From Streptomyces roseifaciens (GTDB lineage Bacteria; Actinomycetota; Actinomycetes; Streptomycetales; Streptomycetaceae): a DNA stretch of 64,000 nt. The stretch spans positions 1,798,001-1,862,000 of the forward strand of contig NZ_LNBE01000004.1 of the NCBI RefSeq assembly GCF_001445655.1. The letters are read 5' to 3'. Below the pieces are notes generated by a model. The model saw nothing but the letters and a program-made list of their open reading frames with translations. It was not told the origin of the DNA and did no database searches. Shown piece after piece: positions 25,376 through 34,565 of this stretch; the stretch's first letter is position 1, and every line of letters starts with the position of its first letter. The position numbers and the translations under genes are program-made.

Positions 25376-25839
25376 ACGGTCGAGCGTGTCACAGATGCGT
25401 CGGCGGGGCTCGTGTCGGTGAGAGGACGCGGGTGCGGTTTGACGGTGCCCAGCACCGCGGCCGTCTGCTTCGCCGAGGCGATGCTCTTCTCGGGCTTGCT
25501 CACCTTCTTGAACTTGGCCACCGCCAGCAGCCCGAGCAGCGCCGCGATCAGCAGGAACGCACCGCCGACGATCAGGAACGACCAGGCGAGCCCGAGGCCC
25601 AGGTTGTGGATGCCGTACGCGGCCGCGAAGCTGAGCACGGGCAGCGAGAAGAGCGCGAGCGTCCCGGCCGCGCCGATCGCGCCACCGCCGATGCCGACCC
25701 GCTTGACGTCCTGCCGCAGCTCGGCCTTGGCCAGTGCGATCTCGTCGTGCACCAGCGCGGACAGCTCGGTGGTGGCCGTAGCCACCAGCTGGCCGAGAGT
25801 GCGGTTCGCACCGTTCGCACCGTCGTCGGCTGCGCTCAT
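25372..25839 (-). CDS. Holin-like DUF1469 membrane protein
   Basis: A 155-residue protein of the phage holin superfamily III-like/DUF1469 type. An amphipathic N-terminal segment (LGQLVATATTELSALVHDEIALAKAE, written by halves) precedes two membrane helices (about 70-135) and a cytoplasmic tail. Start ATG 25839 has GGGAG 9 bases upstream; an ATG 27 bases earlier is less well placed. These proteins are chromosomal, not phage, in actinobacteria and of unknown role. Coupled by a 4-base overlap to the hydrolase gene. Confidence 0.82.
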   Translation of the reverse strand: MSAADDGANGANRTLGQLVATATTELSALVHDEIALAKAELRQDVKRVGIGGGAIGAAGTLALFSLPVLSFAAAYGIHNLGLGLAWSFLIVGGAFLLIAALLGLLAVAKFKKVSKPEKSIASAKQTAAVLGTVKPHPRPLTDTSPADASVTRSTV

Positions 25840-25905
25840 CGGCTGCTCCCTCATCTTCGTCGCCACGTCATCCGCGGGCTTTCGGCGGATGTAAAGACTC
25901 TCAGA

Positions 25906-27303
25906 TCATGCCGGACCATCGTCACGGGTGGTGTGCCCGGAGGCGACTTCGGCCAGCCTGCGGTGCTCGGCGGCCTTCGCCTCGAGGATCGCCGCCATCC
26001 GCAGGTGGTAGGCCGGGTTGTCCTGCTCGTAGATGTCGGGGATGCCGTCCTGGTCGTCGTCGCGGTCCTCGTCCGCGCACAGCTTCCTGTACTTGTTGTC
26101 GCGCAGTTTGAGCAGGACGCTCGCCACGACCGCGGCGATCAGCGACCCGACGAGCACGGCCGCCTTGACCTCGTCGGCCAGGACCGGGTCCGTGCCGAAG
26201 GCCAGCTCGCCGATCAGCAGCGAGACCGTGAAGCCGATGCCCGCGAGCGAGGCGACGGCCAGCACGTCGGGCCACTTCAGGTCCGGGTTGAGCTCGGCCC
26301 GGGTGAACCGGGCCGCGAGCCACGTCCCGCCGAACACGCCGACCGCCTTGCCGACCACCAGACCGAGGACGACACCCAGCGTCTCGGGCTTGGTGAAGAC
26401 GTCCGACAGCGCGCCGCCGGAGACCACCACACCCGCGGAGAACAGCGCGAAGAGCGGCACCGCCAGTCCCGCCGAGAGCGGGCGCACGATGTGCTCGATG
26501 TGCTCGCCGGGGGAGTGCCGCTCGCCCTCGTGGCGGTGGCAGCGCAGCATCAGGCCCATGGCCACGCCCGCGATGGTCGCGTGGACGCCGCTGTTGTACA
26601 TCAGGGCCCAGTTGACGAATGCCAGTGGCACGTAGACGTACCAGCCGCGGACGCCCTTGCGCAGCAGGAGCCAGAAGACGACCAGTCCCAGCACGGCGCC
26701 GCCGAGGGCCGCGAAGTTCAGGCCCGAGGTGAAGAAGACCGCGATGATCAGGATCGCGAACAGGTCGTCGACGACGGCGAGGGTGAGCAGGAACGCGCGC
26801 AGCGCCGAAGGCAGCGCCGTGCCGATGACGGCCAGGACGGCCAGGGCGAAGGCGATGTCGGTGGCGGTGGGCACCGCCCAGCCGGCCGTGGAACCGTTTC
26901 CGCCGGCGGCGACCGTGAGATAGACGATCGCGGGCATGGCCATGCCGCAGATCGCGGCGACGACGGGCAGCACCGCCGCCTTGGGGTCGCGCAGCTCGCC
27001 GGCGACCAGCTCGCGCTTGAGCTCGATGCCCGCGACGAAGAAGAAGACGGCGAGCAGGCCGTCGGCCGCCCAGTGCTGGAGGGAGAGGTTCAGCCCCAGC
27101 GAGCCCGGCCCGAAGTGGAAGTCGCGCACGGTCTCGTAGCTGCCGCGCAGCGGGGTGTTCGCCCAGATCAGCGCGGCGACGGCGGCGACGAGCAGGAGCA
27201 CGCCGCCCACGGTCTCGGTACGCAGGGCATCGGCGAGGAAGTTCCGCTCGGGCAGCGGCAACCGGCCGAGGAATACGGAACGGCGGTTCTTGGGCGCGGC
27301 CAC
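25906..27303 (-). CDS. nhaA: Na+/H+ antiporter NhaA with calcium-type C-terminal loop
   Basis: A 465-residue transporter with about 12 membrane helices. Hallmarks are VPTATDIAFAL in helix IV and LAVVDDLFAI in helix V (the paired Asp that bind Na+). It exchanges Na+ or Li+ for protons at the cytoplasmic membrane. The cytoplasmic tail of about 65 residues includes DEDRDDDQDGIPDIYEQD (about 404-421), an EF-hand/thrombospondin type 3-like Asp loop not found in E. coli NhaA, then a helical end. ATG start. A perfect inverted repeat GTCGC-N9-GCGAC lies upstream at about 27379-27397. Confidence 0.92.
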   Translation of the reverse strand: MAAPKNRRSVFLGRLPLPERNFLADALRTETVGGVLLLVAAVAALIWANTPLRGSYETVRDFHFGPGSLGLNLSLQHWAADGLLAVFFFVAGIELKRELVAGELRDPKAAVLPVVAAICGMAMPAIVYLTVAAGGNGSTAGWAVPTATDIAFALAVLAVIGTALPSALRAFLLTLAVVDDLFAILIIAVFFTSGLNFAALGGAVLGLVVFWLLLRKGVRGWYVYVPLAFVNWALMYNSGVHATIAGVAMGLMLRCHRHEGERHSPGEHIEHIVRPLSAGLAVPLFALFSAGVVVSGGALSDVFTKPETLGVVLGLVVGKAVGVFGGTWLAARFTRAELNPDLKWPDVLAVASLAGIGFTVSLLIGELAFGTDPVLADEVKAAVLVGSLIAAVVASVLLKLRDNKYRKLCADEDRDDDQDGIPDIYEQDNPAYHLRMAAILEAKAAEHRRLAEVASGHTTRDDGPA

Positions 27304-27440
27304 GGCGGGGGACCTCCAGGGTCGTCGGGTACACGTGTGCTGTGTGCCGACCAGACTTCCCGGCGCGCCTCTGATTCTTGTCGCATTTTTTACGCGACCA
27401 CTCCCTACCTTAACCGGAACGAGTGACTCGAAACGAGCGA

Positions 27441-27470
27441 AAGGGCGCCCGGCTGCTGCCGGGCGCCCTT
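27441..27470. terminator. Hairpin after acetyl-CoA synthetase
   Basis: AAGGGCGCCCGG (27441-27452) and CCGGGCGCCCTT (27459-27470) form a 12-bp stem with a CTGCTG loop, 22 bases beyond the stop codon of the minus-strand acs gene. Probable terminator. Confidence 0.75.
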
Positions 27471-27492
27471 CCTGGGGATCACTGCTCCTCGG

Positions 27493-29460
27493 TCAGTCCT
27501 CGCTGGACGCCGAGGGGAGCTGGGACTGGATGAGGTCCATGACGGAGGAGTCGGTCAGGGTGGTGACGTCGCCCAGGGCGCGGTTCTCCGCGACGTCGCG
27601 CAGGAGCCGGCGCATGATCTTGCCCGAGCGGGTCTTGGGCAGCTCGGCGACCGGGAGGATCCGCTTGGGCTTGGCGATCGGGCCGAGCTGCTTGGCGACG
27701 TGCGCCCGCAGCTCCTCGACCAGACCCTCCTCCCCGGCGTCGGCGTCGCCGCGCAGGATGACGAAGGCGCAGATCGCCTGGGTGGTCTGCGGGTCGGTCG
27801 CGCCGACGACGGCCGCCTCGGCGACCTTCGGGTGCGAGACGAGGGCCGACTCGACCTCGGTGGTGGAGATGTTGTGGCCGGAGACGAGCATGACGTCGTC
27901 CACGCGGCCGAGCAGCCAGATGTCGCCGTCGTCGTCCTTCTTGGCGCCGTCGCCCGCGAAGTACTTGCCCTCGAAGCGGGACCAGTAGGTGTCGAGGTAG
28001 CGCTGGTCGTCGCCCCAGATGGTGCGGAGCATCGAGGGCCACGGCTCGGTGAGGACGAGGTAGCCGCCGTGGCCGTCGGGGACCTCGTGGGCCTCGTCGT
28101 CGACGACGGTGGCGGCGATGCCGGGGAGCGGGACCTGTGCCGAGCCCGGCTTGGTCTCGGTGACGCCGGGCAGCGGGCTGATCATCATGCTGCCCGTCTC
28201 CGTCTGCCACCAGGTGTCGACCACCGGGGTGCGGTCGGCACCGATGTGCTTGCGGTACCAGACCCAGGCCTCGGGGTTGATGGGCTCGCCGACCGAGCCG
28301 AGGATGCGCAGGCTGGACAGGTCGAACTTGGCCGGGATGTCGTCGCCCCACTTCATGGCGGCGCGGATCGCGGTCGGCGCGGTGTAGAGGATCGTGACGC
28401 CGTACTTCTGGACGATCTCCCACCAGCGGCCCTGGTGCGGGCTGTCGGGCGTGCCCTCGTAGAGCACTTCGGTGGCGCCGTTGCTGAGGGGGCCGTAGAC
28501 GATGTACGAGTGGCCGGTGACCCAGCCGACGTCGGCGGTGCACCAGAACACGTCCGACTCGGGCTTGAGGTCGAAGACGGCGTGGTGGGTGTACGACGCC
28601 TGGGTGAGATAGCCGCCGGTGGTGTGCAGGATGCCCTTCGGCTTCCCCGTGGTGCCCGAGGTGTAGAGGATGAAGAGCGGGTGCTCGGCGTCGAACGCCT
28701 GCGGCGTGTGCTGCTCGGGCTGGCGGTCGACGAGGTCGTGCCACCACACGTCACGGCCCTCGGTCCAGCCGATGCCCTCCTGGCCGGTGCGCCGGACGAC
28801 GAGGACGCTGCGGACGTTCTCCGTGCCGGGGCGGGTGAGGGCCTCGTCCACGGCGGGCTTCAGGGCGGAGGGCTTGCCGCGGCGGTAGCCGCCGTCGGCG
28901 GTGATGACGACGCGGGCGTCGGCGTCGTTGATGCGCGTGGCGAGGGCGTCGGCGGAGAAGCCGCCGAAGACCAGCGAGTGCGGGGCGCCGATGCGGGCGC
29001 AGGCGAGCATCGAGACGACGGCCTCGGGGATCATCGGCAGGTAGATGGCGACCCGGTCGCCCGCCTGGACGCCCAGCTCGGTGAGGGCGTGGGCGGCCTT
29101 GGAGACCTCGCGCTGGAGGTCGGCGTAGGTGATGGTGCGGGTGTCGCCGGGCTCGCCCTCGAAGTGCAGCGCGACGCGGTCGCCCAAGCCGTTCTCCACG
29201 TGGCGGTCGACGCAGTTGTACGCGACGTTGAGCTTGCCGTCGGCGAACCACTTGGCGAACGGGGGGTTCGACCAGTCGAGGGTCTCGGTCGGCTCGGTCT
29301 CCCAGCTCAGGCGGCGGGCCTGCGCGGCCCAGAAGCCCAGCCGGTCAGCCTTCGCCTGCTCGTACGCCTCCGCGGTGACGTTGGCGCTCGCGGCCAGGGC
29401 GGCAGGCGGTGCGAAGCGGCGCTCCTCCTTCAAGAGGTTGGCCAGGCTCTCGTTGCTCAC
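27493..29460 (-). CDS. acs: Acetyl-CoA synthetase (AMP-forming)
   Basis: A 655-residue ANL-family enzyme that makes acetyl-CoA from acetate via acetyl-AMP. Visible are the P-loop [31 protein letters not shown] (hinge) and the C-terminal [11 protein letters not shown], whose Lys is the reversible acetylation site controlling this enzyme. GTG 29460 is chosen because GGGAG lies 9 bases upstream and the product begins [10 protein letters not shown]; the in-frame ATG 75 bases further upstream has no such site. Monocistronic, with its own terminator. Confidence 0.95.
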   Translation of the reverse strand: MSNESLANLLKEERRFAPPAALAASANVTAEAYEQAKADRLGFWAAQARRLSWETEPTETLDWSNPPFAKWFADGKLNVAYNCVDRHVENGLGDRVALHFEGEPGDTRTITYADLQREVSKAAHALTELGVQAGDRVAIYLPMIPEAVVSMLACARIGAPHSLVFGGFSADALATRINDADARVVITADGGYRRGKPSALKPAVDEALTRPGTENVRSVLVVRRTGQEGIGWTEGRDVWWHDLVDRQPEQHTPQAFDAEHPLFILYTSGTTGKPKGILHTTGGYLTQASYTHHAVFDLKPESDVFWCTADVGWVTGHSYIVYGPLSNGATEVLYEGTPDSPHQGRWWEIVQKYGVTILYTAPTAIRAAMKWGDDIPAKFDLSSLRILGSVGEPINPEAWVWYRKHIGADRTPVVDTWWQTETGSMMISPLPGVTETKPGSAQVPLPGIAATVVDDEAHEVPDGHGGYLVLTEPWPSMLRTIWGDDQRYLDTYWSRFEGKYFAGDGAKKDDDGDIWLLGRVDDVMLVSGHNISTTEVESALVSHPKVAEAAVVGATDPQTTQAICAFVILRGDADAGEEGLVEELRAHVAKQLGPIAKPKRILPVAELPKTRSGKIMRRLLRDVAENRALGDVTTLTDSSVMDLIQSQLPSASSED

Positions 29461-29631
29461 GACATCTCCCTTTCCCAGGGTGCCCGTTGGGTGACCGTGC
29501 TGCGCCCGGTGGGTGCCCGTAGTGTCCCGGGGCATAGCTCACCAGCCCGGGGCACACCCTGACAAGGGCTGTTGATAAAAATTGGTTTAGACCTGTAGAA
29601 AGCCTGATGGTGGGGCCGGGCGACGCAGGGG

Positions 29632-31980
29632 TCAGACGGCGTCGAGGACCTCGGGGCGTACGGCCGTGAAGGTGCGCGAGGGCGGGTCCAGCACATAGGC
29701 CTGGGCCTCGCCCACGTGGAAGTACATGCCGTGGAGCTGGAGCGACCCCTCGGCCACCCGGCGGGCGACGCAGTCGTGAGCCATCAGGTGGTCGAGCTGC
29801 TGCATCACGTTGACGAGCGCGAGCCTTTCGAGGGCGTCCGCCACGGGGCGGTCCGCCATCGCCACCTCGCCGCGGCCGAGCCGCCCGATCCGCTGCATTC
29901 TGGCCAGGCTCGGACGGCCGTGCCGCAGCCAGCGCACGAGCGGCGTCTGCGGGTCGGCGGGCGCCTTGCCACCGGATGCCATGCCGTCGCCGCGGCCCGC
30001 GGGGCTCCGGCCCGTGGTGCTCTGGACGGCCGAGTCGAGCAGCGCCTGCATCGCGCCGCACCCCGAGTGCCCGCACACGGTGATGCTGCCGACCTTCAGC
30101 ACCTCGACCGCGTACTCCACTGCGGCGCCGACGGAGTCGCAGGAGCCGTCCGTGGCGGGCGGCGGGATCAGATTGCCCACGTTGCGCACGGTGAAGAGGT
30201 CGCCCGGCCCGCTGGAGGTGATCATGCTGGTGACCAGCCGGGAGTCGGCACAGGTGAGGAAGAGCTGCGTCGGGCACTGGCCCTCGCGGGCGAGCCGCGC
30301 CAGCTCGTCCCGTACGAGCGGGGCGGTGTTGCGCTGGAATGCGCTCACCCCGCCCAGAAGTTGCTGCCCGCCGCCCGGCGCGGGGGCATCCGCCGGAACG
30401 GACGGCCGGGTGCAGTGGTGATTGCGCCAGGGCGTCCAGGGGCGGCACGCGTGTGTGCTGACCGGCTCGGCGATCGGGCGCCCGCCGCGGCCCCTGAGGG
30501 TGACCCATCCGCCCCGCGCGCGGTGGGCATTGGTCCACGACTGCAGGGTGTCGTAAGCGGTGTGGTCCATGAAGGAGCCGCCCAGCTCGACGATCACCAC
30601 GGCTCCCGCCGGGATCTGGGCGAGCGCGCGGCTCAGCCGCGGAACCGCCAGAAAGGTCAACTGGCCGCTGACGCGGACCATGTGGGCGGCTCCGTCCTGC
30701 TCCACGGTGATGCGCGTGTAGGCGAGCCGCCGCAGGGAGAAGAACGCCGTGACCACGATGCCGACGGCGACCCCCTGCAGGACGCCGAACAGCACCACGG
30801 CCCCGAGCGTGGACGCGTACATGGGGAACTCGCGGTGCCGCTGTACGTGCTTGATGTGCGCGAAGCTCACCATCTTCACTCCCACCACCATCACCAGAGC
30901 GGCCAGGGCCGCCAGCGGGATCAGCTCCAGGACCGTCGTGAGCAGGCCGGCGCAGAGCAGCACCCACAGCCCGTGCAGCACGGTGGACTTGCGGGAAGCG
31001 GCACCCGCCTCCACGTTCGCCGATCCGCGGATCGCGCCGCCGGCGATCGGCAGGCCGCCCAGGAGTCCGGAGACGACATTGGCGGCGCCCTGGCCCGCGA
31101 GCTCGCGGTCGAGGTCGGCCGGGCCCTCCTGCATGCCTGCGCGCTCGGCACGCAGCCGGTCCACGGCCACGGCGGACAGCAGGGATTCCATGCTCGCCAC
31201 GAGCGTCACCGTCAGCACGGCCGCGAAGATGCCCAGCACCGGCCCGTCCGGCAGGGCGGGCAGCGCCTGCAACCGCCATTCGGGGAGGGAGACGCGGGGC
31301 ACGGGCATGCCGGTGCTCACTCCGGTGGCGGCGGCGACGGCGGCGAGGGGCGCGGGGACCGTACGCAGCCACTGCCCGGCCCGGCCGGGCAGCCGGGGCC
31401 AGGCCACCAGCACGGCCGCGGTGACGGCTCCGACCAGCAGGGCCGACGGGTGCGGATGGCTCAGCTCCGAGGGGAGCGCGGCCAGATTCTCCAGCGCGGA
31501 GCTGTTCGGCGTGTCGCCCAGGACGACGTGGAGCTGGCCGAGCGCGATCGTCACACCGATGCCCGCGAGTACGCCGTGCACGATCGCCGGGCTGACGGCC
31601 AGTGCGCCGCGCGCCACCCGGGCGGCGCCGAGGGCGAATTGCATCAGGCCCGCGAGGGCCGTGATCGCGCAGGTGGCCCGCCAGCCGTACTGCCCGACCA
31701 GCTCGGCGGTCACCACGACCAGGCCTGTTGCGGCACCGCTGACCTGGAGCGGCGCGCCCCCCAGCAGGCCCGCGACGATGCCGCCGACCGCCGCCGCCAC
31801 CAGCCCGGCCTGGAGCGGGGCTCCGGTGGCCAGCGCAATGCCCAGGGAGAGCGGGACGGCGATCAGGAAGATGACGAGGGAAGCGGAGAGATCCCGGCGC
31901 CAGGTGGACTGGTCGGGAGCTGGCGGGCCGCTGCCTTCGGCTGCCGGCGGACGGTGTGTCGATGGGGGCTGAGGCTGCAT
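29632..31980 (-). CDS. SulP anion transporter fused to STAS and beta-carbonic anhydrase
   Basis: A 782-residue three-part protein. Residues about 30-410 are a SulP/SLC26 transporter with 10-12 membrane helices (GAPLQVSGAATGLVVV; GLPIAGGAIRGSANV). About 430-490 is a STAS domain (VELGGSFMDHTAYD). About 540-782 is a beta-carbonic anhydrase with zinc ligands in CADSR and HSGC. Coupling bicarbonate transport to CO2 hydration in one chain is the obvious role and the class is known in actinobacteria. ATG 31980 precedes the first helix; the ribosome-binding site is weak. Divergent from the lipoprotein gene. Confidence 0.93.
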   Translation of the reverse strand: MQPQPPSTHRPPAAEGSGPPAPDQSTWRRDLSASLVIFLIAVPLSLGIALATGAPLQAGLVAAAVGGIVAGLLGGAPLQVSGAATGLVVVTAELVGQYGWRATCAITALAGLMQFALGAARVARGALAVSPAIVHGVLAGIGVTIALGQLHVVLGDTPNSSALENLAALPSELSHPHPSALLVGAVTAAVLVAWPRLPGRAGQWLRTVPAPLAAVAAATGVSTGMPVPRVSLPEWRLQALPALPDGPVLGIFAAVLTVTLVASMESLLSAVAVDRLRAERAGMQEGPADLDRELAGQGAANVVSGLLGGLPIAGGAIRGSANVEAGAASRKSTVLHGLWVLLCAGLLTTVLELIPLAALAALVMVVGVKMVSFAHIKHVQRHREFPMYASTLGAVVLFGVLQGVAVGIVVTAFFSLRRLAYTRITVEQDGAAHMVRVSGQLTFLAVPRLSRALAQIPAGAVVIVELGGSFMDHTAYDTLQSWTNAHRARGGWVTLRGRGGRPIAEPVSTHACRPWTPWRNHHCTRPSVPADAPAPGGGQQLLGGVSAFQRNTAPLVRDELARLAREGQCPTQLFLTCADSRLVTSMITSSGPGDLFTVRNVGNLIPPPATDGSCDSVGAAVEYAVEVLKVGSITVCGHSGCGAMQALLDSAVQSTTGRSPAGRGDGMASGGKAPADPQTPLVRWLRHGRPSLARMQRIGRLGRGEVAMADRPVADALERLALVNVMQQLDHLMAHDCVARRVAEGSLQLHGMYFHVGEAQAYVLDPPSRTFTAVRPEVLDAV

Positions 31981-32264
31981 GGTCGTTCCCGTCTTCGTCG
32001 GGCGGCGCGAATGCGGTGAAGACGCGGCCGTGGACACGGCGCGCAGCGGCGGGAGCGGCTGCGGTGGCGGGTCGTTAACTCAACTCTCGGTAAACGAATC
32101 GTAATGGAGAGTAAAGAGGCGAGGAAAGGTGACGGGTCGAATAAAGGCGCGGTTCCATCTATCGAGTGAATTCGTCATTTCATCTGCTTGTCATTCCCGC
32201 GTGTTGGCTCCCCACGTGCGACGTTGAGGTGCCGAATCGGGCAGCATGAAGGCAGAGGTGGCTG

Positions 32265-33494
32265 ATGGCTGCTGGATGGAAAGTGGCGCTGGGAGCTCTC
32301 ACGGCCATCGCCCTGGCGACGGGTTCGGCCGGCTGCTCGGGCGATGCGGAGCCCGGGGAACTGCGTGGCTCGGTGGACCCGGAGACCGCCGGACGCCCCG
32401 TCCGCCTCATCGGTGACGGCTCCACCGCGGACACGGGCCCCCAGCCCGGACAGCCCGCCCCCGACCGTCTGCAGCCCGGTCACAGGCCGCCGCAGTTCGT
32501 CGTCTTCTCCTGGGACGGCGCCGGCGAGGACGTGCAGCACCTGTTCTCGCACTTCCGCCGGGTCGGCCAGAAGTACCACGCCACGATGACGTACTTCCTC
32601 AGCGGCGTGTACATGCTCCCCGCAGGGAAACGACGGGTCTACAAACCGCCAAGACACCGCGCCGGAGCCTCGGACATCGGCTTCAACACCGTCAAGGGCG
32701 TCAAGGACACCGTCGAACAGCTCCGCGGCGCATGGCTGGACGGCAACGAGATCGGCACGCACTTCAACGGGCACTTCTGCGGGCACGACCGGGGCGTCGG
32801 CACCTGGTCGCCCAAGGAGTGGGGGAGTGAGATCCGGCAGGCGCGCTCCCTCGTCCGCCGCTGGAAGACCAACGCCGGGCTGAAGGAGGAGGAGCCGCTG
32901 CCGTTCGACTACACCAAGGAACTCGTCGGCGGCCGCGCCCCGTGCCTCGAAGGCCAGCGCAACCTCGTCAAGGCCGCCAGGACCATGGGCTTCCGCTACG
33001 ACGCGAGCTCCGTGGGCGGCCGTCAGGTCTGGCCGCACAAGATCGAGGGTCTCTGGGACTTCCCGCTGCAGGACATCCCGGTCCCCGGACGGGGCTTCGA
33101 GACCCTCTCGATGGACTACAACTTCCTTGCCAACCAGTCCGGGACGACCCGCGGCGACCGTTCCCTGCACCGAGCCTGGGGCAAGCAGATGCGCGACGGC
33201 CTGCTCGCGGGATTCCACCGCGCCTACCGCGGCAACAGGGCGCCGTTCTTCATCGGCGACCACTTCGAGTCCTGGAACGGCGGCACCTATATGCGAGCGG
33301 TCGAGAGCACCATCAAGACCGTCTGCACGAAGGAGGAGGTGCGCTGCGTGTCCTTCAAGCAACTGGCCGACTGGCTCGATGCGCAGGACAGCAGACTCCT
33401 TGCGGAACTGCGCAAACTCGACGTGGGCAAGGCGCCCAAGGGCGGCTGGGAGCGCTTCCCCGCCGCCCAGCGCGTCAGGCGGGCTGCGGGCTAG
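32265..33494 (+). CDS. Polysaccharide-deacetylase-like lipoprotein
   Basis: A 409-residue secreted protein. The signal peptide ends in lipobox ATGSAGC (Cys about 25), so it should be anchored outside the membrane. A Pro-rich linker leads to FVVFSWDGAGE (Asp in the position of the NodB first Asp) and a His-containing EIGTHFNGHFCGHD, reminiscent of carbohydrate esterase family 4 metal sites. The substrate is unknown and the match is distant. A 284-base AT-richer promoter region separates it from the divergent transporter. Its 3' end overlaps the convergent ATPase gene by 20 bases. Confidence 0.75.
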   Translation: MAAGWKVALGALTAIALATGSAGCSGDAEPGELRGSVDPETAGRPVRLIGDGSTADTGPQPGQPAPDRLQPGHRPPQFVVFSWDGAGEDVQHLFSHFRRVGQKYHATMTYFLSGVYMLPAGKRRVYKPPRHRAGASDIGFNTVKGVKDTVEQLRGAWLDGNEIGTHFNGHFCGHDRGVGTWSPKEWGSEIRQARSLVRRWKTNAGLKEEEPLPFDYTKELVGGRAPCLEGQRNLVKAARTMGFRYDASSVGGRQVWPHKIEGLWDFPLQDIPVPGRGFETLSMDYNFLANQSGTTRGDRSLHRAWGKQMRDGLLAGFHRAYRGNRAPFFIGDHFESWNGGTYMRAVESTIKTVCTKEEVRCVSFKQLADWLDAQDSRLLAELRKLDVGKAPKGGWERFPAAQRVRRAAG

Positions 33495-34464
33495 TCGCCC
33501 AGCGCTCGTCCAGGACGAAGGCGGGGTCGACCTGAGCCGCCAGGTCGGCGCCCGTCTTCGCGTTGCCCCAGCTCTCCGCGTTCTTCAGGTGGAAGTGCAC
33601 CATCTGGCGGGTGTAGCGCTGCCAGTCCCGCAGTCCGTACGAGCCGTCCGCCGTCTCGCGCAGGGTCCGCAGCGCCTGGTGGTTGTGCTCTTCGAGCAGT
33701 CCGAAGCGGGGCGGCCGGCCCTTCTCCATCGCCCGCACCCAGCCGGAGTGGCCGAAGGTCACCAGCAGGTCCTCGCCCACCTCCTCGCGCAGGAAGTCGA
33801 CGTCGTCCGGGCCCTGCACCTTGTTGCCCACGACCTTCAGGCAGACGCCGAAGTCGCGCGCGTACTCCTTGTACTGCCGGTAGACGGACACGCCCTTGCG
33901 GGTGGGCTCCGCGACCAGGAACGTCATGTCGAAGCGGGTGAACATGCCCGAGGCGAAGGAGTCGCTCCCGGCCGTCATGTCGACCACGACGTACTCGCCG
34001 GGACCGTCCACCAGGTGGTTCAGGCACAGCTCGACCGCCCCGACCTTGGAGTGGTAGCAGGCGACCCCGAGGTCGGATTCGGTGAAGGGCCCCGTCACCA
34101 TCAGCCGCACGGCGCCGCCGTCGAGCTCGACGGGCCGGGCGCACGCGTCGTAGACCGGGTTGTCCTCGCCGATCCGCAGCAGGCGCGAGCCCTCGCCGGG
34201 AGGAGTCGTCTTGATCATGGTCTCGGCGGAGGTGATGCGCGGATTGCTGCCGCGCAGGTAGTTCTTGATCAGGGGCAGCTGAGCGCCCATCGCGGGCAGT
34301 GCGGAGGTCTCCTCCTCGTCCAGCCCGAGCGCCGCGCCGAGGTGCTGGTTGATGTCGGCGTCCACCGCGACGACGGGGGCGCGGTCAGCGGCGAGGTGGC
34401 GGATGAACAGCGAGGACAGCGTGGTCTTGCCGCTGCCGCCCTTCCCTACGAAAGCGATCTTCAT
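33475..34464 (-). CDS. CooC/ParA-like P-loop ATPase
   Basis: A 329-residue MinD/ParA-superfamily protein starting MKIAFVGKGGSGKTT (Walker A at residues 8-15), with VVAVDADINQHLG (switch I-like Asp) and VVVDMTAGSDSFASG (Walker B region). It resembles CooC-type nickel-insertion/maturation ATPases and orphan MinD-like proteins of actinobacteria. No metalloenzyme gene is adjacent, so the client is unknown. ATG 34464 is taken as start; an ATG 9 bases earlier also exists. It shares 20 bases at its 3' end with the lipoprotein gene. Confidence 0.85.
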   Translation of the reverse strand: MKIAFVGKGGSGKTTLSSLFIRHLAADRAPVVAVDADINQHLGAALGLDEEETSALPAMGAQLPLIKNYLRGSNPRITSAETMIKTTPPGEGSRLLRIGEDNPVYDACARPVELDGGAVRLMVTGPFTESDLGVACYHSKVGAVELCLNHLVDGPGEYVVVDMTAGSDSFASGMFTRFDMTFLVAEPTRKGVSVYRQYKEYARDFGVCLKVVGNKVQGPDDVDFLREEVGEDLLVTFGHSGWVRAMEKGRPPRFGLLEEHNHQALRTLRETADGSYGLRDWQRYTRQMVHFHLKNAESWGNAKTGADLAAQVDPAFVLDERWATSPQPA

Positions 34465-34565
34465 GTTCACCAAGCGTAGGTGTGAGGGTGCACGGAGTGA
34501 GAGCTGCGCGTGAAGAAGACCACTCGTTCGAGGGGTGTAGACCCGAAGTGCGTACTGTCTTACGC

